A DNA stretch of 7,984 nucleotides from CAYYMD01 sp964480425 (GCA_964480425.1 CAYZPY010000115.1:1-7984); one strand, 5' to 3'. Positions 1 through 6,630 are shown, numbered from the stretch's first letter. The notes: a model not told the origin generated them from the letters alone. Made by a program: numbers and translations.

Positions 1-310
1 GATAGCACGAGGCCAGCAATTCGTCGGCCGGCTCGTCCCGTCCGTAGACCGGCCCGAGGCAGTGAATGACGTGGCGGTTGGGCAGGTTATGCGCGCCCGT
101 GATGACCGCCTCGCCCGGCCTGATGGGTGCGATAGGCCGACATTCGGCCTCCAGGCCCGGACCGGCCGCCCGATGGATCGCCCCGGCCACGCCGCCGCCG
201 ATGAGCAGTTGGGCGTTGGCGGCGTTGACCACGGCGTCCATGTCCGGCTGGTCGGCGATGTCGCCCTGTACGCATTCGATGGTAACGCCTTGAATGACGC
301 GTTGTGTCAT
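1..310 (-). CDS. Macro-domain (ADP-ribose-binding) protein, N-terminal part, runs off the window
   Basis: Reading the minus strand from an ATG at 310 gives 103 residues with no stop before the window edge, so the C-terminus is missing. The visible part is a classic macro domain. It has GDI near residues 16-18, VVNAAN at 27-32, the glycine-rich loop GGGVAGAIHRAAG at 38-50, PGEAVIT at 65-71 and VIHCLGPVY at 81-89. These match the YmdB / O-acetyl-ADP-ribose deacetylase group, whose members bind ADP-ribose and often hydrolyse it from acetylated metabolites or proteins. The Asn of NAAN and the GGGV loop line the ligand pocket in known members. An AGGTG-like ribosome site sits about 4 bases before the ATG and supports this start. 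The gene is transcribed away from the plus-strand operon. The family call is secure; the exact substrate cannot be told. Confidence 0.9.
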   Translation of the reverse strand, partial: MTQRVIQGVTIECVQGDIADQPDMDAVVNAANAQLLIGGGVAGAIHRAAGPGLEAECRPIAPIRPGEAVITGAHNLPNRHVIHCLGPVYGRDEPADELLASCY

Positions 311-352
311 GCTGCACCTGCCTTTGCTTTACGCACATTCATTTCATAGTGA

Positions 353-374
353 TCGCCTTCATGATTCAAGGCGA
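353..374. promoter_or_regulatory. Inverted repeat, possible operator in the divergent intergenic region
   Basis: Two perfect 7-base arms, TCGCCTT at 353-359 and AAGGCGA at 368-374, flank an 8-base spacer. The site lies 43 bases upstream of the macro-domain start and 88 bases upstream of the acetyltransferase start. The geometry suits a dimeric repressor site or a small RNA hairpin. On the minus strand a weak -35-like TTGAAT overlaps the repeat, which would suit control of the macro gene. No regulator is encoded nearby, so the role is inference. Confidence 0.35.
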
Positions 375-448
375 AAACCGTTCAGACGTGTGCCGGCCGC
401 CAAGCGCATGCCTGTCGAATTTTGCCGTATCGAATCGTGCGGGGAAAT

Positions 449-454
449 TATAAA
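449..454 (+). promoter_or_regulatory. Possible -10 box (TATAAA) for the acetyltransferase operon
   Basis: TATAAA lies 8 bases before the ATG at 463, inside an AT-rich patch of otherwise GC-rich DNA. Transcription from it would begin at or next to the start codon and give a leaderless or near-leaderless mRNA. This fits the absence of a clear Shine-Dalgarno sequence close to the ATG. No good -35 is seen at standard spacing: TTGCCG at 422-427 is about 21 bases away. The call is tentative. Confidence 0.3.
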
Positions 455-462
455 ATAAAGTT

Positions 463-951
463 ATGAAGACAAGAGCGGCGCGGACACAGGACGCCGAAGC
501 AATATGCGGCCTGATAAACTATTACGCCGAGCGCGGAAAGATGCTCCATCGCAGCATGCAGAGCATATACGATTCGCTGCGTAATTTTCACGTGGCCCAG
601 ATCAACGACGGGATAGTCGGTTGCGTTGCGTCGGAGGTGTTCTGGTTCGACCTTGCCGAGATAAAGTCCCTGGCCGTGGCGCCGCAGCATACCGGCAAGG
701 GCATCGGCTCGATGCTGGTCAGAACGGCAATCGAGGACCTTGTTCACCTTGGCGTGGGGCGAATCTTCACGCTGACTTACGAGCGCAGGTTCTTTGAAAA
801 ACTCGGCTTTAGTGTAATAGACCGCAACTCGCTGCCGGAGAAGGTCTGGCGCGAATGCATCACGTGCCCGAAACTCGACCACTGCGACGAGATCGCCATG
901 ATGCTCTCGCCAAAAGGCGGCGAACAGTCAAATGAAAACAACAGAGAATAA
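463..951 (+). CDS. Short N-acetylglutamate-synthase-type (ArgA-like) GNAT N-acetyltransferase
   Basis: This 162-residue protein is a single GNAT domain. The family moves acetyl from acetyl-CoA to an amine, and this subgroup is annotated as N-acetylglutamate synthase, the first step of arginine synthesis. Visible features are the N-terminal R-x-A-x-x-x-D-A-x-x-I pattern (residues 4-14), IKSLAVAPQHTGKGIGSML at 67-85 containing the acetyl-CoA loop Q-x-x-G-K-G-I-G, and FFEKLGF at 110-116. A C-terminal stretch contains LPEKVW (124-129) and cysteines 132, 135 and 141 before DEIAM, which is typical of the short ArgA/COG1246 type. It lacks the amino-acid-kinase domain of long NAGS. The start has no strong ribosome site. 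The 3' end overlaps the ABC ATPase gene by 20 bases, implying co-expression. No other arginine gene is present here, so glutamate as substrate rests on family resemblance. Confidence 0.82.
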   Translation: MKTRAARTQDAEAICGLINYYAERGKMLHRSMQSIYDSLRNFHVAQINDGIVGCVASEVFWFDLAEIKSLAVAPQHTGKGIGSMLVRTAIEDLVHLGVGRIFTLTYERRFFEKLGFSVIDRNSLPEKVWRECITCPKLDHCDEIAMMLSPKGGEQSNENNRE

Positions 952-1795
952 CGTCATGCCCCCCGACGAGAACAACGCGATAGTTCGACTGGAGCGTGTC
1001 AGCAAGTCCTTCGCCCGCCAGGTCGTGCTTGACGGGGTGGACCTGTCAGTGGCCGAGGGCAAGACCACCGTGGTAATCGGGCCGTCCGGGTGCGGAAAGA
1101 GCGTGCTGCTCAAGCACATCGTGGGTCTGTTGCGCCCGGACGAGGGCAAAGTGTTTTTCCGCGACGACGAGATATCCTCGATGTCCGAGAGGCAACTGGT
1201 GGGCATTCGCAGGCGGATGGGTTTTGTGTTCCAGGGTTCGGCGCTGTTCGACTCCATGACGGTGGCGCAGAACGTGTGCTTCCCCATGGTCGAGCATCGC
1301 TTCGGCACCGACCAGCAGCGCCGGCGTCGCTGCAGCGACGTGCTTCGCCTGGTGGGGCTCGATGGCTGCCAGGATAAATACCCAGAGGAACTCTCCGGCG
1401 GGCAGAAGAAGCGCGTCGCACTGGCGCGCGCCATCGCTCTGGATCCGGAACTTATACTCTACGACGAGCCCACCACCGGACTGGATCCCATACGTGCGGA
1501 CCTCATCAACGAGTTAATAGTCCGCCTGCAAAATATGCTGGGCACCACTTCGGTGGTGGTCACGCACGACATGAAATCCGCCACAAAGGTCGGCGACAGA
1601 ATACTCATGTTGCACGACGGACGGTTCGTGGCCGACACTACGCCCCAGGGTCTGGACCGCATAGACGACGAAGTGGTCGTGCGATTCGTCGAGGGACGCG
1701 CCGGACCCGGGGAACTGGCCGAACTTGAAAACACGCATCTTTCCAAGTTTAATGACCACAAACGCGCCACTACGACCGGGGAGAACAAGCGATGA
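932..1795 (+). CDS. mlaF: MlaF-type ABC transporter ATP-binding protein
   Basis: This 287-residue ABC ATPase has all the standard parts: Walker A GPSGCGKS at 50-57, Q-loop Gln101 in FVFQGSALFDSMTV, signature LSGGQKKR at 154-161, Walker B LILYDEP at 174-180, D-loop GLDP at 183-186 and the switch His212 in VVVTHD. The Q-loop wording 'FQGSALFDSMTVAQNV' is characteristic of the MlaF/Ttg2A group, which powers phospholipid movement between inner and outer membranes with MlaE and MlaD. The next gene encodes an MCE protein overlapping by ATGA, which supports this. No MlaE permease is adjacent: the gene upstream is the acetyltransferase. ATG at 932 follows AAAGGCGG about 12 bases upstream. An in-frame ATG at 956 is an alternative start that would drop eight residues and would remove most of the 20-base overlap. 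Confidence 0.92.
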   Translation: MKTTENNVMPPDENNAIVRLERVSKSFARQVVLDGVDLSVAEGKTTVVIGPSGCGKSVLLKHIVGLLRPDEGKVFFRDDEISSMSERQLVGIRRRMGFVFQGSALFDSMTVAQNVCFPMVEHRFGTDQQRRRRCSDVLRLVGLDGCQDKYPEELSGGQKKRVALARAIALDPELILYDEPTTGLDPIRADLINELIVRLQNMLGTTSVVVTHDMKSATKVGDRILMLHDGRFVADTTPQGLDRIDDEVVVRFVEGRAGPGELAELENTHLSKFNDHKRATTTGENKR

Positions 1796-2835
1796 ACGAA
1801 CGCGCAAAAAACATAGCGGTCGGAATCACCGTGCTGGGCGCGCTGGGCATGCTGTGCGGAATGATAGTCATCTTCGCCGGGCTGCCGCAGATGTTCCAGC
1901 GCGGGCAAGAACTGAAGATTATATTTCCCTCCACGGGCGACGCTCACGAGGGCGACGCCGTCCACATGGCGGGCATGCGCGTTGGAAGAATAACCGACAT
2001 CAGGTTCGCCGAGGGCGACCCGCGCAAGGGCGTGGTGTTCACCGTGCGGATAGACTCAGGCGTGAAGATACCGGGAAACGTGACGGCCTACATTTTCACC
2101 CGCGGATTCGTGGGCGGGGCGTATTTAGAGCTCAAGCCCGAAGGACCCGCCCGCAGGGACCCCCAGACCGGACAGGTGCTGGAGCATTTTCCGGCGGACT
2201 GGTCCGAGCCGATCCGCGGGCAGGTCAAGGGCAGCGGGATGTTCCCCGACGAAATGAAAAACGCGTTTCTGGATCTGTCGAAGCTGGCAAAAAATCTTAA
2301 CGCCGCCATCGCGCCCGCCGAGGCGCCCTCGACCTCGCCGGCAACGACCACCGCGCCCGCCGGCGGCGGAATCAGGGGCGCAATAACCACGCTGATTACG
2401 ACGCTGAACGACATTCGGGACGTGCTCGACGAGGAAAACCGACGCAACATCAAGACCTCCTTCGCCAACCTCGCCAAGGCCAGCTCCGGAGCGATCGAGG
2501 CCATGGACGCCATGAAAAATTTCGCCGCCGAGGCGAATGTCACCATGAAAAAGGTCGGCGACACCGCCGACGCCGCACGCACGCGGATTGACGAGCTTAC
2601 CAGCAAACTCATCGAGGACGCCGAGAAAATATCCGCGCTTATGACCACGATAAACAAGGCCGCCATGAAAGTGGAATCCGGAAAGGGAACGGCGGGAAAA
2701 CTGCTCAACGACCCCGCTCTTTACAACAATCTCATGGCGGCCGCAAAGCAAATGGAAAAAATGCTCGAAGACTTCCGAGGACTGCTGAAGGAATGGAAGG
2801 ATAATGGCGTAAAAGCGGACATCAAACTCAAATAA
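1792..2835 (+). CDS. mlaD: MlaD-type MCE-domain lipid-transport protein
   Basis: This 347-residue protein has one N-terminal membrane anchor (about residues 8-32) followed by an MCE domain (about 40-117). The domain shows GDAVHMAGMRVGRITDI at 54-70 and the 'FVGGAYLELKP' end at 106-116. MCE proteins form hexameric rings in the periplasm that channel lipids to or from the transporter. A long C-terminal part follows: an Ala/Pro/Thr linker (about 172-193), then mostly helical, Ala/Lys/Glu-rich sequence likely to form coiled coil. It carries GKGTAGKLLNDPALYNNL at 297-314, a motif common in long MCE proteins of Gram-negative bacteria. E. coli MlaD is about 183 residues, so this is the extended type. 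The ATG overlaps the stop of the ATPase gene (ATGA), with GGGGAG 8 bases upstream, so the two are translationally coupled partners. Confidence 0.92.
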   Translation: MNERAKNIAVGITVLGALGMLCGMIVIFAGLPQMFQRGQELKIIFPSTGDAHEGDAVHMAGMRVGRITDIRFAEGDPRKGVVFTVRIDSGVKIPGNVTAYIFTRGFVGGAYLELKPEGPARRDPQTGQVLEHFPADWSEPIRGQVKGSGMFPDEMKNAFLDLSKLAKNLNAAIAPAEAPSTSPATTTAPAGGGIRGAITTLITTLNDIRDVLDEENRRNIKTSFANLAKASSGAIEAMDAMKNFAAEANVTMKKVGDTADAARTRIDELTSKLIEDAEKISALMTTINKAAMKVESGKGTAGKLLNDPALYNNLMAAAKQMEKMLEDFRGLLKEWKDNGVKADIKLK

Positions 2836-2848
2836 CGTATAATCGTTA
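2833..2848 (+). promoter_or_regulatory. Consensus TATAAT inside a 5-bp inverted repeat, possible internal promoter
   Basis: A perfect TATAAT at 2838-2843 is flanked by TAACG (2833-2837) and CGTTA (2844-2848). The left arm includes the mlaD stop codon. A start site about 7 bases downstream would leave a leader of roughly 16 bases before the ATG at 2866. No recognisable -35 lies 16-18 bases upstream and there is no extended TG, so this may be chance or may need an activator. The 30-bp gap is the only non-overlapping junction in the five-gene run. Confidence 0.3.
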
Positions 2849-2865
2849 ACTCGAAAAAAACTGGA

Positions 2866-3825
2866 ATGAACATGCAAATAACACGCAAAATACTGACATT
2901 CGCTGCGGCGCTGATGCTTGCCGGATGCAAGCCCGTTGAAACCTCTCGCCGCCCGAGCACACGACCGGCCACACGCCCCGGCGACTACGCCTTGGCCGTA
3001 CGCGTCAACGGCAAGCCCATCTCCATGGGCGAACTCAACGACGCGCTTATCGAGTCGTACGGGCTGCAAACCGCCCATCTGCTTATCGTCGAAAAACTTA
3101 TAAAGCAGGAACTGAACGACAAGGACCTCCAAGTCACCGACGACGACGTGCGGGCCGAAAGTACCCAAACGCTCCAGCAGATGTTTCCCGACATCAAGGA
3201 CGAAAATCAGTTAAAGATCCTGCTTGAGCAGTTTCTCCGGCAGAAGCAGCTCTCGCCAATCCAGTGGGAGATAACCATGCGGCGCAACGCCGCGCTTCGC
3301 AAACTCGCCGCCAAGCAGGTCACCGTAAGCGACGAAGAGATCCGCGAGGAATTCGAACACCAGTCCGGTAAAAAAGTCGTCGTGCGTCACATTCAGTGCG
3401 CCACGCTGTCCGACGCGCAGGAGATTCTGGACAAACTCGACGACGGCGCCGACTTCGTCGAACTGGCCAAGGAGTTTTCCACAAATCCATCCGCCCAGGA
3501 CGGCGGGCTGCTTCCGCCGATCGGCGAGGACATCACCGGCGTTCCCCCGGCCATCGGCGAAGCCGCCATGAACATGGAAAAAGTCGGCGAAATTTCAAAT
3601 CCGATTCAGACCGGAACCGCATTCCACGTGCTGAAACTGGAGAAAATAATACCGCCCGAAAAAGCCGATTTTGAAAAGATGAAGGACGAACTGGGCGAAA
3701 CGGTCCGCAGGCGTAAAATACAAACAGCCCAGCGTCAGATACTTCAGAAGTTGATTTCCTCCGCCGACATCGAGTACGTTAATCCGGTGTTGAAGGCGCA
3801 GCAGCGGCAGGCAAAGAACCCATGA
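2866..3825 (+). CDS. Lipoprotein parvulin-type peptidyl-prolyl isomerase (PpiC/SurA-like)
   Basis: This 319-residue protein opens with a lipoprotein signal: basic start, hydrophobic core and lipobox LAGC with Cys21. An Arg/Pro/Ser/Thr-rich tether (about 27-39) follows. A SurA/PrsA-like N-terminal chaperone region spans about 43-150, starting with VNGKPISMGELNDALI. The parvulin domain is about 170-262: VVVRHIQCAT with the catalytic-type His175, ADFVELAKEFSTNPSAQDGG at 195-214 and TAFHVLKLEKI at 251-261. A charged helical tail ends the protein. Such proteins help fold or chaperone secreted and outer-membrane proteins, here probably tethered to a membrane by lipid. ATG codons at 2866 and 2872 are both possible and neither has a strong ribosome site. 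The gene follows mlaD by 30 bases and overlaps the aminotransferase start by ATGA. Placement beside an MCE gene suits an envelope role; the client is unknown. Confidence 0.9.
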   Translation: MNMQITRKILTFAAALMLAGCKPVETSRRPSTRPATRPGDYALAVRVNGKPISMGELNDALIESYGLQTAHLLIVEKLIKQELNDKDLQVTDDDVRAESTQTLQQMFPDIKDENQLKILLEQFLRQKQLSPIQWEITMRRNAALRKLAAKQVTVSDEEIREEFEHQSGKKVVVRHIQCATLSDAQEILDKLDDGADFVELAKEFSTNPSAQDGGLLPPIGEDITGVPPAIGEAAMNMEKVGEISNPIQTGTAFHVLKLEKIIPPEKADFEKMKDELGETVRRRKIQTAQRQILQKLISSADIEYVNPVLKAQQRQAKNP

Positions 3826-5081
3826 ATCCCGAGCAGTGGAAAATAGACGTATCGCCGCGGATACGGCGACTACCGCCGTACCTTTTCGGCAGGATAAACC
3901 GCCTGAAATACCAGAAGCGACGCGCGGGCGTGGACATAATAGACCTGGGCATGGGCAATCCTTCGGATCCCACCCCCCCGCAGGTGGTGGACAAACTCGC
4001 CCAGGCAGCCCGCGACCCGCGCAACACGCGCTACAGCGCCTCGGCTGGTATTTACAACCTGCGGCGTGAGGTTTCGCGGCTATACAAGCGCCTTTATGAC
4101 GTCGAACTGGACCCTCAAACCGAGGTCATCGCCTGCATCGGCTCCAAGGAGGGCTTCTCGCACATGTGCCTGGCGCTGATGGGACAGGGCGACACCGCCA
4201 TCGTGGGCGACCCGTACTTTCCCATCCACGTTTACGGCGTGGCGCTTGCCGGGGGAAACGTCATCAACGTGCCGCTGGGCAACGACGAGGCGTTCCTCAA
4301 GCGCATCGCCTACGTCGTGGAGCACCTGTACCCCAAGCCCAAACTGATAATCCTGAACTACCCGCACAATCCCACCGCAATGACGGTCGACGGCGTGGAG
4401 TTCTTCCAGGAGGCGGTCAACCTCGCACGCAGGGAAGGCATACTTGTCATACACGACTTCGCCTACGGGCGGACGTGCTTCGAGGGTTACGTCGCCCCCT
4501 CGTTCCTCCAGGCCGAAGGCGCCCGCGAGGTGGGCGTGGAGTTCGTCACCATGTCCAAGCCGTACAATATGGCCGGGTGGCGGATCGGCTTCGCCGTGGG
4601 CAACGCCGAGATGATCCGCGCCCTGGCGACCATCAAGGGCTACTACGATTACGGCGTATTTCAGGCCATCCAGATCGCCAGCATAATCGCCATGCGCCAG
4701 TGCAACGGCGACGTAGCCAAGCAGTCGAAGATTTACCAGTCGCGTCGCGACGTTGTGGTTCGGGGCCTGCGCCGCATCGGGTGGGAGGTCGAATCTCCGC
4801 GGGCCAGCATGTTCGTCTGGGCAAAGGTCGCCCCCGAGCACCTCGCCGGGCAGGGCACGATAGATTTTTCGCTTCGTCTGATGGAGGACGCCGAGGTGTC
4901 TGTTGCGCCAGGCCGGGCGTTCGGCGAGAACGGCGAGGGCTACGTCCGCATCGCCCTGGTCGAGAACGAGCACCGCCTCAAGCAGGCCATCCGGCAGATG
5001 GACCGCGCCCTGAACAAGGGCATCAAGGCGCCCTCTGCCACCAAACTCCGTAAAAAAAGCGCCGAAGCGGAAAAATCTTAA
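3822..5081 (+). CDS. alaC: AlaC-type class I/II aminotransferase (glutamate-pyruvate transaminase family)
   Basis: This 419-residue protein matches fold-type I PLP aminotransferases and reads closely like E. coli AlaC (about 412 residues) throughout. Examples are LPPYLFGRINRLK at 17-29, IIDLGMGNPSDPTPP at 39-53, YSASAGIYNLRRE at 71-83 and IGSKEGFSHM at 106-115. Active-site residues visible are Asn183 (NPT), Asp212 (HDFAY), Tyr215, the Schiff-base Lys246 in SKPYNMAGWRIGF, and the carboxylate-binding Arg376 in YVRIAL. AlaC makes alanine from pyruvate using glutamate as amino donor. Related enzymes use other 2-oxo acids, and the sister LL-diaminopimelate aminotransferase family is similar, so the substrate is likely but not proven. 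The C-terminus is Lys/Ala/Glu-rich and probably disordered. The start overlaps the parvulin stop (ATGA), with a weak AGG-containing site about 10 bases upstream. It is the last gene of the five-gene run. Confidence 0.88.
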   Translation: MNPEQWKIDVSPRIRRLPPYLFGRINRLKYQKRRAGVDIIDLGMGNPSDPTPPQVVDKLAQAARDPRNTRYSASAGIYNLRREVSRLYKRLYDVELDPQTEVIACIGSKEGFSHMCLALMGQGDTAIVGDPYFPIHVYGVALAGGNVINVPLGNDEAFLKRIAYVVEHLYPKPKLIILNYPHNPTAMTVDGVEFFQEAVNLARREGILVIHDFAYGRTCFEGYVAPSFLQAEGAREVGVEFVTMSKPYNMAGWRIGFAVGNAEMIRALATIKGYYDYGVFQAIQIASIIAMRQCNGDVAKQSKIYQSRRDVVVRGLRRIGWEVESPRASMFVWAKVAPEHLAGQGTIDFSLRLMEDAEVSVAPGRAFGENGEGYVRIALVENEHRLKQAIRQMDRALNKGIKAPSATKLRKKSAEAEKS

Positions 5082-5111
5082 CCCGCAAGTAGATCTGCTG
5101 CCCAATCGGAA

Positions 5112-5178
5112 CCCGCCGGCGCCCTCGGCATAGGATCGCAATCCGTCGTCCGCCGTAGGCGGAGCGCCGGCGAGCGGG
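5112..5178. repeat. Nested inverted repeats after alaC, possible terminator or dispersed palindromic element
   Basis: An outer 9-bp stem pairs CGCCGGCGC (5114-5122) with GCGCCGGCG (5164-5172). Directly inside the 3' arm is a tight hairpin, TCCGCC-GTA-GGCGGA (5149-5163). The octamer CGCCGGCG is itself a palindrome, so it also reads as a direct repeat. The structure starts about 30 bases after the alaC stop, where an operon terminator would be expected. No T-run follows, so a classic intrinsic terminator is not supported. The rest of the 198-bp gap (5082-5279) shows no gene and no convincing promoter for rnfC, although it becomes AT-richer after about 5180. Confidence 0.4.
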
Positions 5179-5279
5179 CAACTATTTCGAAGCTTGTTGA
5201 ATACTTACACACAATTCCTGAAGTCATCCGGTAATTGCCGCCTATTCCATGACGGGGTTAATTGTTTTACCATGTCACT

Positions 5280-6629
5280 ATGAAATTCAGGCGTTACGGC
5301 ACGTTCACCGGCGGGATCGACCTGCCCGAGCAGAAGCACACCACGCTGAACGGCGCGATTGCGCCGCCGGAGAATATCGAGCGGCTCTACGTACCGCTGT
5401 CGCCGTGCGGTGGCTCCTCGGCGCGGCTGGAAGTTAAAGTCGGCCAGTCGGTCCTGGCATATCAGCGCCTCGCCCGCGGGTCTAACGGCGGGGTGGACGT
5501 GTACAGCCCGGCCGACGGAAGGGTCGCCTCGACGACCACCGTGCAGGTGCCCGGTCGTATGGGGTTCTCGCCCTGCCCCGCCGTGGAGCTGGCGGACGTG
5601 AAAATACCCCCCATCGGGCGGGACGATACCAACGGCGCCCCCTCGGGCGGCGCGCAGTCGCTACTGGAGGACAATCCGCTGACCACGTATCGCCGCCCGG
5701 TCGAGCCGCTGGCGAAGTGGATTAAACGCGCCAAACGAAAGCAGTGCAACGTCCTCATCGCCAACGCCATGGAAAACCAGCCCTACCTGACCTCCACGCA
5801 CCGCCTGCTGGTCGAGCGAGGCCCGCAGGTCGTCGGCGGACTGTCGCTGCTGGGCGAGGTCATCGGCGTGAACGAAATTTACCTGGCCGTGGACCGCCGC
5901 CGCACCGCCGCCTACGAGGCGCTGATAGCCCCCGCCGAACGTCACGGAATAAAACGCGTGGCGCTTCCTCACAAATACCCCGTCGGCGCCGACAACGTGC
6001 TGGTGAAGGTCATCACCCGTCGGGAGGTGCGACCCGGGCGCGGACCAATGGACGCCGCCGCCGCGGTTATCGGCGTCCAGGCGGCGCTGGCCGCCTTGCG
6101 GTTCTCGGCGATGTCAATCCCACCGACCGCGCGGGTGGTCACCGTCTCGGGACCGCAGGCACCCCGGCGGCGGCACGGAAACTTCCTGGCGCCGTTCGGG
6201 ACGAGAATCGCCGACCTCGCCGACGCCACCGAGGGCGCCGCGGTCATCCNNNNNNNNNNCGGCGGCGGGATGGGAATCCACGGCGGTCCTATGACGGGCC
6301 TGCTGTGCCCGCCCGATGCGGTGGTCTCGCCTTGCACCGACGGCGTGGTGGCGTTGGACGCCTATAAGCCCGTGGCGCCAAGTTCGTGCATTCGATGCGG
6401 ATGGTGCACGGACCACTGTCCCGCGCGGCTGAACGTCGCCCAGCTCAACGACGTCTTCGAATTGGCGCTGGTTCGTCGGGCTGCCCGGATGGGCGTTCCG
6501 GCATGCGTGGACTGCGGAACGTGCTCGTACCTGTGCCCGGCACACCTGCCGCTGGCCCGACGAATGGCGCAGCTCAAATACATCTTGAGGAACCTGCCCC
6601 CCGGCGCCGCCGCCAAGGGAGGCGATTGA
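5280..6629 (+). CDS. rnfC: RnfC subunit of Rnf-type electron-transport complex (divergent)
   Basis: About 449 residues are encoded across a 10-N gap. N-terminal FTGGIDLPEQK (8-18) and a barrel-sandwich part, VKVGQSVLAYQRLARG (52-67) then VYSPADGRVAS, are typical of RnfC. The middle resembles the RnfC/NqrA core: QPYLTSTHRLL (167-177), LPHKYPVGADN, RVVTVSGP, and HGGPMTG (334-340). Two 4Fe-4S motifs close it: CIRCGWCTDHCP with Cys370, 373, 376, 380 and CVDCGTCSYLCP with Cys409, 412, 415, 419. RnfC normally takes electrons from NADH through FMN and passes them through the clusters. Here the usual GGAGFPT-like glycine loop is not visible before residue 162, and the NGAECEP-like motif reads NAMENQP. 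An in-frame TTG at 5262 directly follows a stop codon and is the only upstream alternative start. I prefer ATG 5280 because its product begins as family members do. rnfD follows after one base. Confidence 0.88.
   Translation: MKFRRYGTFTGGIDLPEQKHTTLNGAIAPPENIERLYVPLSPCGGSSARLEVKVGQSVLAYQRLARGSNGGVDVYSPADGRVASTTTVQVPGRMGFSPCPAVELADVKIPPIGRDDTNGAPSGGAQSLLEDNPLTTYRRPVEPLAKWIKRAKRKQCNVLIANAMENQPYLTSTHRLLVERGPQVVGGLSLLGEVIGVNEIYLAVDRRRTAAYEALIAPAERHGIKRVALPHKYPVGADNVLVKVITRREVRPGRGPMDAAAAVIGVQAALAALRFSAMSIPPTARVVTVSGPQAPRRRHGNFLAPFGTRIADLADATEGAAVIXXXXGGGMGIHGGPMTGLLCPPDAVVSPCTDGVVALDAYKPVAPSSCIRCGWCTDHCPARLNVAQLNDVFELALVRRAARMGVPACVDCGTCSYLCPAHLPLARRMAQLKYILRNLPPGAAAKGGD
6250..6259. other. Assembly gap (10 N) inside rnfC
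   Basis: Ten undetermined bases interrupt rnfC between AAVI and GGGMGIHGGPMTG. The reading frame is the same on both sides, so the true length is probably 10 bases or differs from 10 by a multiple of three, unless there is a real frameshift. The flanks are GC-rich (GGCGCCGCGG before, CGGCGGCGGG after), which commonly breaks assemblies. Ten may be an estimate or a placeholder. Confidence 0.97.
6615..6622 (+). promoter_or_regulatory. Strong ribosome-binding site for rnfD
   Basis: AAGGGAGG lies 8 bases before the rnfD ATG, inside the last codons of rnfC. It is the best Shine-Dalgarno match in the window and fixes the rnfD start. Confidence 0.75.
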
Positions 6630-6630
6630 C

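Noticed and set aside
415..435. TCGAAT repeated at 415-420 and 430-435
   Set aside because: Two copies of a hexamer only; too short to support a binding-site array.
2125..3168. Long open frame on the minus strand opposite mlaD and the parvulin gene
   Set aside because: No recognisable family. It spans two well-supported plus-strand genes and is an artefact of their GC-rich codon usage.
4166..5053. Overlapping plus-strand frame within alaC
   Set aside because: Arg/Pro/Gly-rich product typical of an out-of-frame reading of GC-rich DNA.
3822..5081. LL-diaminopimelate aminotransferase (dapL)
   Set aside because: The wording from end to end is closer to AlaC, and no lysine-pathway gene is adjacent.
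4080..5141. Long open frame on the minus strand opposite alaC
   Set aside because: The plus-strand AlaC match is unambiguous with all catalytic residues, and the opposite frame resembles no family.
5262..5279. TTG start for rnfC six codons upstream
   Set aside because: The extra residues do not resemble family N-termini. ATG at 5280 gives a typical start, although the upstream site cannot be excluded.
5280..6629. Calling this gene nqrA
   Set aside because: NqrA has no Fe-S clusters; two complete CxxCxxCxxxCP motifs identify RnfC despite the NqrA-like core segment.
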